From positions 1-64,000 of the forward strand of contig JAJYKK010000009.1 of NCBI GenBank assembly GCA_021788645.1: 64,000 nt of DNA. Reading direction: 5' to 3'. The stretch is from Pseudomonadota bacterium. Lineage in GTDB: Bacteria > Pseudomonadota > Gammaproteobacteria > Burkholderiales > JAKAFK01. Below the pieces are notes generated by a model, which was not told the origin of the DNA, did not search any database, and worked only from the letters and a program-made list of their open reading frames with translations. Of this stretch, positions 60,064 through 64,000 are shown one piece after another. A program made the translations under genes and the position numbers. Within the stretch, counting starts at the first letter, position 1. Each line of letters starts with the position of its first letter.

Positions 60064-61511
60064 CGGCTTTGGCCGGTATGGATCACCGCGATCCGGACGT
60101 CGCGAGCGCTCGTCGCGCCCATCCGGAGCGTGCCGATGTGGATCGTTCCGGTGAACGGCAGCTGCTGGATGCGCGCGAAATCGAAGGGCTTGTTGCTCGG
60201 CGCCAGGTAGCGGTCGACATCGAGGCGGTCGAGCTCGGCATCGAACGTATACGCAGGGGACGGCAAGCCTCGCGCGGCGACCGTCAACACCGCACGGCTG
60301 TTCCCCACGCGTCCCGTGAGCGCCGCCGATGCGCGCTCGCGCGCCCAGTCGGCCTGCGCCTGGCCGGCGACTTCGGCCGACAGGCGCCCGGTCTTGAGCC
60401 GAGGGCTCGTCAAGGCCCACTCGCCCACGAAGTGCGGCAGCGCCAACTGCCCGCGGCCCCAATCGAACCCCAGCCCGCCGGTCATCCGCCCCTTGAGGGC
60501 GCCCGAGGCATCCGTCGCCGCCACGTCGAGGCGCATCGCCGCGGCGCTCGCCCGTCGCCCCCGCAAACGCACGTCCGGCAGCCGGAGCGCAACCGTTCCC
60601 CGGCCACCGGGTGCCACGCCCGATGCGTGCAGGACGATTGCGCTGGCCTCGCCGCCCTTCGCCCCCCATTCCAGCCGCGATGCGGTGAGCCGTGCGAGCG
60701 CGCGCACCGGACCGCGCGTGCCGTCCAAGGCGGCTTGCAGGGCGTTTGCACTGAGCCGCTGGCGCTTGCCGTCCCAGGCGAAAGTGCCGAGCGCCGCGAG
60801 ACGCCAGACCGTGGCGGGCGGGAATGCGCCATGCGCCCGAAGCGACAATGCCGAGAGCACATAGCGCTGGCGCGCAGAATCGAAGCGCAGGGTCCCGGCA
60901 GCGTCCACCTGGGGACTGGTCGCGGGTCGCGCCACGAGATAGCGAAAGGCGAGCCGCACCGGCGTGGACACCCCGCTCGCGAGCGGCCCGGTATCCAGAC
61001 GCAGGTGATCGATCGCGAACCGACGCCCGCTCGCGCGGTCGTCGAACGAGATTTCGCCGTCGGCGATCGCCACCCCACCGATGCGGATCGAAGAGGCGCC
61101 ACCTCCATGTCGCGCCAGCAGATCGGCATAATTGCCCTGCCCATCGGCATAGCGCACCAGGGCTAATCGCAGGCCGCTGACCTGGATTCGGTCGATCGCG
61201 ATGCGGCCATGGAGCAGATCGGGCCACGACAGGGACAGGCGAAGCCGGCGCGCCGAAGCAAAGGCCTGGCTGCTGTGCCAATCGCTTAGGGTTATCCGGC
61301 CCAGTTCGATGCCCACGGCAGGAAACCACGCCAGTCGGGCATGGCCCCTGATGGTCAGTGTGCGCCCGGTCGTGCGCTCGACCCAGCGGGATGCCGCGAC
61401 GCGGTATGCGTCAGGATTGACCACGAACATGACGATCGCGATCAGGGCGGCGCCGGCCAGGAGGACCGAGGCGAGTGTCCAAAGGCCGTATTTGAGTGTC
61501 TTAGAGACCAT
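60060..61511 (-). CDS. asmA: AsmA-family protein, C-terminally truncated
   Basis: 483 residues, against 617 in E. coli. A single membrane anchor (WTLASVLLAGAALIAIVMFVV) is followed by the AsmA N-terminal domain (TLTIRGHARLAWFPAVGIEL) and the beta-rich body. The protein ends at LRMGATSARDVRIAVIHTGQ, just where AsmA proteins enter their conserved C-terminal domain of about 130-150 residues. The stop overlaps the methyltransferase gene end. It looks cut off by the arrival of that gene. ATG 61511 is chosen just before the anchor. Confidence 0.8.
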   Translation of the reverse strand: MVSKTLKYGLWTLASVLLAGAALIAIVMFVVNPDAYRVAASRWVERTTGRTLTIRGHARLAWFPAVGIELGRITLSDWHSSQAFASARRLRLSLSWPDLLHGRIAIDRIQVSGLRLALVRYADGQGNYADLLARHGGGASSIRIGGVAIADGEISFDDRASGRRFAIDHLRLDTGPLASGVSTPVRLAFRYLVARPATSPQVDAAGTLRFDSARQRYVLSALSLRAHGAFPPATVWRLAALGTFAWDGKRQRLSANALQAALDGTRGPVRALARLTASRLEWGAKGGEASAIVLHASGVAPGGRGTVALRLPDVRLRGRRASAAAMRLDVAATDASGALKGRMTGGLGFDWGRGQLALPHFVGEWALTSPRLKTGRLSAEVAGQAQADWARERASAALTGRVGNSRAVLTVAARGLPSPAYTFDAELDRLDVDRYLAPSNKPFDFARIQQLPFTGTIHIGTLRMGATSARDVRIAVIHTGQSR

Positions 61512-61795
61512 TTCGTCCTTCCAGGGCGCCTCCTTCGCCGACCCGAGCACCCGACTTTGGGCTACACTGAATAAAAAGGCAAGCAGGTCTGGCACTTGGA
61601 CCACGTCGCCTGCCCCGTGTCCGAGCCTGCCCGCCGCATCCGTCAGCCCTTCCTATTTAACTCTACACGAGCGGGCTGCCGCCTCAACGGCAAGGCGATC
61701 TGGTCGCGCGGGGACGGATGGTCGCGCCGCCTTGCATGCAGCCCCCTGACGGGCGGGATGATGGGGGATTCGCTCACTTTAGTGGAGAGGGACCC

Positions 61796-62818
61796 ATGGC
61801 GCACGACATGAACGAGACAATCGCCGCCCTGACCGCCCCGGGAAAGGGGCTGCTGGCCGCGGATGAGAGTACCGGCACGATCGAAAAGCGATTCAAAGCC
61901 TTAGACATACCCTGCACGGAAGACACGCGACGCCGCTATCGCGAGATGCTGTTCACGACCCATGGCCTAGGCGAATTCATCAGCGGCGTGATCCTGTTCG
62001 AAGAGACACTCCGCCAGAAGGCCGATGATGGCCGCCCCCTCCCGCAAGTGCTGATCGAGCAGGGCATCGTCCCGGGCATCAAGGTCGACAAGGGGACCGT
62101 CGCACTCGCCCATTTCCCGGGCGACAAGCTGACGCAAGGCCTCGACGGGCTGGCCGCGCGTCTCGCCGAATATCAGCCGCTGGGCGCCCGTTTCGCGAAG
62201 TGGCGCGCCGTGTTCACGATCACGGACGAGACCCCGTCGGCGCAGGCGATCGAACTCAATGCCGACGCGCTCGCGCTTTACGCCGCCTATTGCCAACAGC
62301 AGTCCATCGTCCCCATCGTCGAGCCGGAAGTGCTCATGGACGGCGACCATACCATTGAACGCTGCGCGTATGTCACGCAGGAGGTACTCGCCGCCGTGTT
62401 CCATGCGCTCCACCGACAACGCGTCGTGCTGGAGCACATGCTGCTCAAGCCCAGCATGGTCATCGCGGGCAAGGACTGCGCACATCAGGCCGCGCCGTCC
62501 GAGGTCGCCGACTACACCTTGCGCTGCTTCCGCCGTACGGTCCCTGCCGCCGTCCCCAGCATCAACTTCCTCTCCGGCGGACAACGCGACGAAGCGGCAA
62601 GCGCCAACCTGAACGCCATGCATGGCGCCGGCCTGGCGCTGCCCTGGAACGTCAGCTTTTCCTACTCGCGCGCCTTGCAGTCGCTGCCGATGGCCACCTG
62701 GAAGGGCAACGCCGCCAATCGTTCGGCCGCGCAACTCGCCCTGTATCGCCGGGCACGGCTGAACAGCCTGGCGCAACAAGGCCGGTACGCCTCCGCCCTG
62801 GAGGCGCAGGCGGCCTGA
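61796..62818 (+). CDS. Class I fructose-bisphosphate aldolase
   Basis: Cleaves fructose-1,6-bisphosphate in glycolysis or works in gluconeogenesis. The 340-residue eukaryote-like class I enzyme has GKGLLAADESTGTIEKRF, GVILFEETLRQK, the PIVEPEVLMDGDH acidic region and the Schiff-base lysine in EHMLLKPSMV. ATG 61796 has GGAGAGG upstream. Monocistronic, followed 40 bases later by the glycosylase. Confidence 0.93.
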   Translation: MAHDMNETIAALTAPGKGLLAADESTGTIEKRFKALDIPCTEDTRRRYREMLFTTHGLGEFISGVILFEETLRQKADDGRPLPQVLIEQGIVPGIKVDKGTVALAHFPGDKLTQGLDGLAARLAEYQPLGARFAKWRAVFTITDETPSAQAIELNADALALYAAYCQQQSIVPIVEPEVLMDGDHTIERCAYVTQEVLAAVFHALHRQRVVLEHMLLKPSMVIAGKDCAHQAAPSEVADYTLRCFRRTVPAAVPSINFLSGGQRDEAASANLNAMHGAGLALPWNVSFSYSRALQSLPMATWKGNAANRSAAQLALYRRARLNSLAQQGRYASALEAQAA

Positions 62819-62858
62819 GAGCCCATCGGACACGCCACGCCTTTCGGGCGCAGACGCC

Positions 62859-63419
62859 GTGGTTGACCTGGCCACCATCGCCGAGGACATCCGGGCGTGC
62901 ACGCGCTGCGTCTTGCATGAAGGGCGGCACCTCGCCGTGCCCGGCGAGGGGCCCGCCGGGGCGCGCCTCATGTTCGTGGGCGAAGCCCCGGGCCGGCAGG
63001 AGGATGTCCAGGGCCGACCCTTCTGCGGGGCGGCAGGGAAGGTGTTCGACCAACTGCTCCACGACGCCGGCATCGCCCGCGACCAGACCTTCATCACCAG
63101 CGTCGTCAAATGCCGCCCGCCGCATAACCGCTTGCCGCATCAACCGGAAATCGCCGCCTGCGCCGGCGCCCACCTGACGCGCCAGATCGCCGTCATCGCC
63201 CCTGCCGTCATCTGCCTGCTGGGTGCGCTCGCCACCCGTACGCTGCTGGGCGAAACCCGCTTGGGGGATGTGCGCGGACGATTCGTCCGGCGCGACCGCT
63301 TGTACTTCCCGACATTCCATCCGGCCGCCGCAGCGCGCAACCCCGCCTGGCGACGCACCCTCACCGCGGACTTGCGCACGCTCTCCGAGATGCTCGCGCG
63401 CCACCCGTGCGCGCGCTGA
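62859..63419 (+). CDS. Type-4 uracil-DNA glycosylase
   Basis: Removes uracil from DNA. The 186-residue family 4 UDG has four Fe-S cysteines (CTRC at 14-17, VKCRPP, AACAGAHL), motif A FVGEAPGRQEDVQGRPF and motif B FHPAAAARNP. GTG 62859 has no strong site. It lies 40 bases after the aldolase and may share its transcript. Confidence 0.9.
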   Translation: MVDLATIAEDIRACTRCVLHEGRHLAVPGEGPAGARLMFVGEAPGRQEDVQGRPFCGAAGKVFDQLLHDAGIARDQTFITSVVKCRPPHNRLPHQPEIAACAGAHLTRQIAVIAPAVICLLGALATRTLLGETRLGDVRGRFVRRDRLYFPTFHPAAAARNPAWRRTLTADLRTLSEMLARHPCAR

Positions 63420-63668
63420 GCCCAGTGCCGTTTGCCTGGGTGGGAAAAATTACGCGTGTGTCACGATGAGCCGCAGCGCCGACACCCTGTACTATACTCC
63501 GGAGACATTTGTGCCGGCGCCTGCGGGACGGAACGAGCCCGCCGCCTGCTCTCCCTTCGGACGGTCCCCGGGGCGGCAACGTCCTGCGCCTGGCACCGAG
63601 GCACGCCAGCGGACGTTCATGCAAGAACGGTGGCCCCCGTCCATCCCCCTTAGGTTAGGAGTCTCCAA

Positions 63669-64000
63669 ATGACGAAGAAGATGACGACTGCGCTGTTGAT
63701 GAGCCTGCTCTTGGCAGGGAGTTTTGCCACCACGGCGGCTGCGCAAATGACCGGCGCACCTCCCGGCACCAGCCCCGCCATGACCAAGCCCCACCCGCTG
63801 CCGCATTACCGGCACCACCCGGCCAGGCGTTACCGGATGCGGGTCATGGGCTCGCATTACATGGTGGGCACCGTCGAGCACCTCAACCGTGGGAGGGGGA
63901 CCTTCGAGCTGAAAAGCAAGCCGGAGAATCTAAGACTGCACTTCCCACCGGCATCGCTCAGAACGGTCAAGGATGGCGACACCTTGCGCGTGCACCTGAG
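63669..64000 (+). CDS. Secreted hypothetical protein, partial (cut by window end)
   Basis: ATG 63669 with TTAGGAG upstream starts a signal peptide (MTALLMSLLLAGSFATTAAAQ-like, cleaved near residue 24) followed by a Pro/His/Arg-rich segment and then SHYMVGTVEHLN and FELKSK, which hint at a small OB-like or DUF-type domain. The frame runs past the window end, so the family cannot be decided. Confidence 0.55.
   Translation, partial: MTKKMTTALLMSLLLAGSFATTAAAQMTGAPPGTSPAMTKPHPLPHYRHHPARRYRMRVMGSHYMVGTVEHLNRGRGTFELKSKPENLRLHFPPASLRTVKDGDTLRVHL

Overview
The window looks like chromosomal DNA of a GC-rich gammaproteobacterium-like organism. It carries LPS heptosyltransferase waaF, glnE, the yhdP, ydbH and asmA envelope proteins, the run nrdR-ribD-ribE-ribBX-ribH-nusB-thiL-pgpA-pncC-recA-recX-alaS, and the prkA-yeaH-spoVR set. 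This gene order fits Gammaproteobacteria, perhaps an Acidiferrobacter-like acidophile. That genus-level idea is a guess and nothing in the sequence fixes it. Nearly all the DNA is coding, mostly housekeeping, with many 4-base stop/start overlaps.

Layout. Bases 1-1755 hold a TnpB-only insertion element: a small coupled ORF, a tnpB with a damaged zinc finger and no proper stop, and similar hairpins near both ends. Bases 1783-4466 hold a TauD/TfdA dioxygenase, a small membrane protein, tRNA-Ser(UGA) and a Bax1-like membrane protein with a clear terminator. Bases 4499-9330 (minus) form the compact run ydbH-ynbE-ydbL-exonuclease-rlmD. Bases 9504-16629 carry a histidine phosphatase, a phosphotransferase-kinase fusion, ctaG and sco (oxidase copper assembly), a DAHP synthase, a DUF2934 protein and a nitrilase that follows yhdP (16634-20581). 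Next come acs, a decayed EamA transporter, a DUF5671 membrane protein and glnE, then prkA-yeaH-spoVR (minus).

Bases 32796-43478 carry ilvE, a zinc-finger protein and waaF, a large PAS-GGDEF-EAL protein, hemN, a SnoaL-like protein, yheT with a tiny coupled ORF, and algC. Bases 43485-55602 (minus) carry the long glyA-to-alaS run covering one-carbon metabolism, riboflavin, thiamine, transcription antitermination, phospholipid synthesis and SOS repair. Bases 55973-64000 carry yjgA-mog, a Tat-exported transglutaminase, a MmyB-type regulator divergent from a methyltransferase, a C-terminally truncated asmA, class I fructose-bisphosphate aldolase, a type-4 uracil-DNA glycosylase and the start of a secreted protein.

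Points of most interest: the degenerating TnpB element and its RNA end; a GGDEF-EAL protein whose EAL domain lacks the catalytic-base glutamate; a RibBX whose cyclohydrolase-like half has no zinc cysteines; a LexA-like box and long leader hairpin before recA; a repeated GATAA/TTATC dyad between regulator and methyltransferase genes; and an asmA cut off exactly where the methyltransferase gene ends. I found no CRISPR array, prophage or wholly new defence system.
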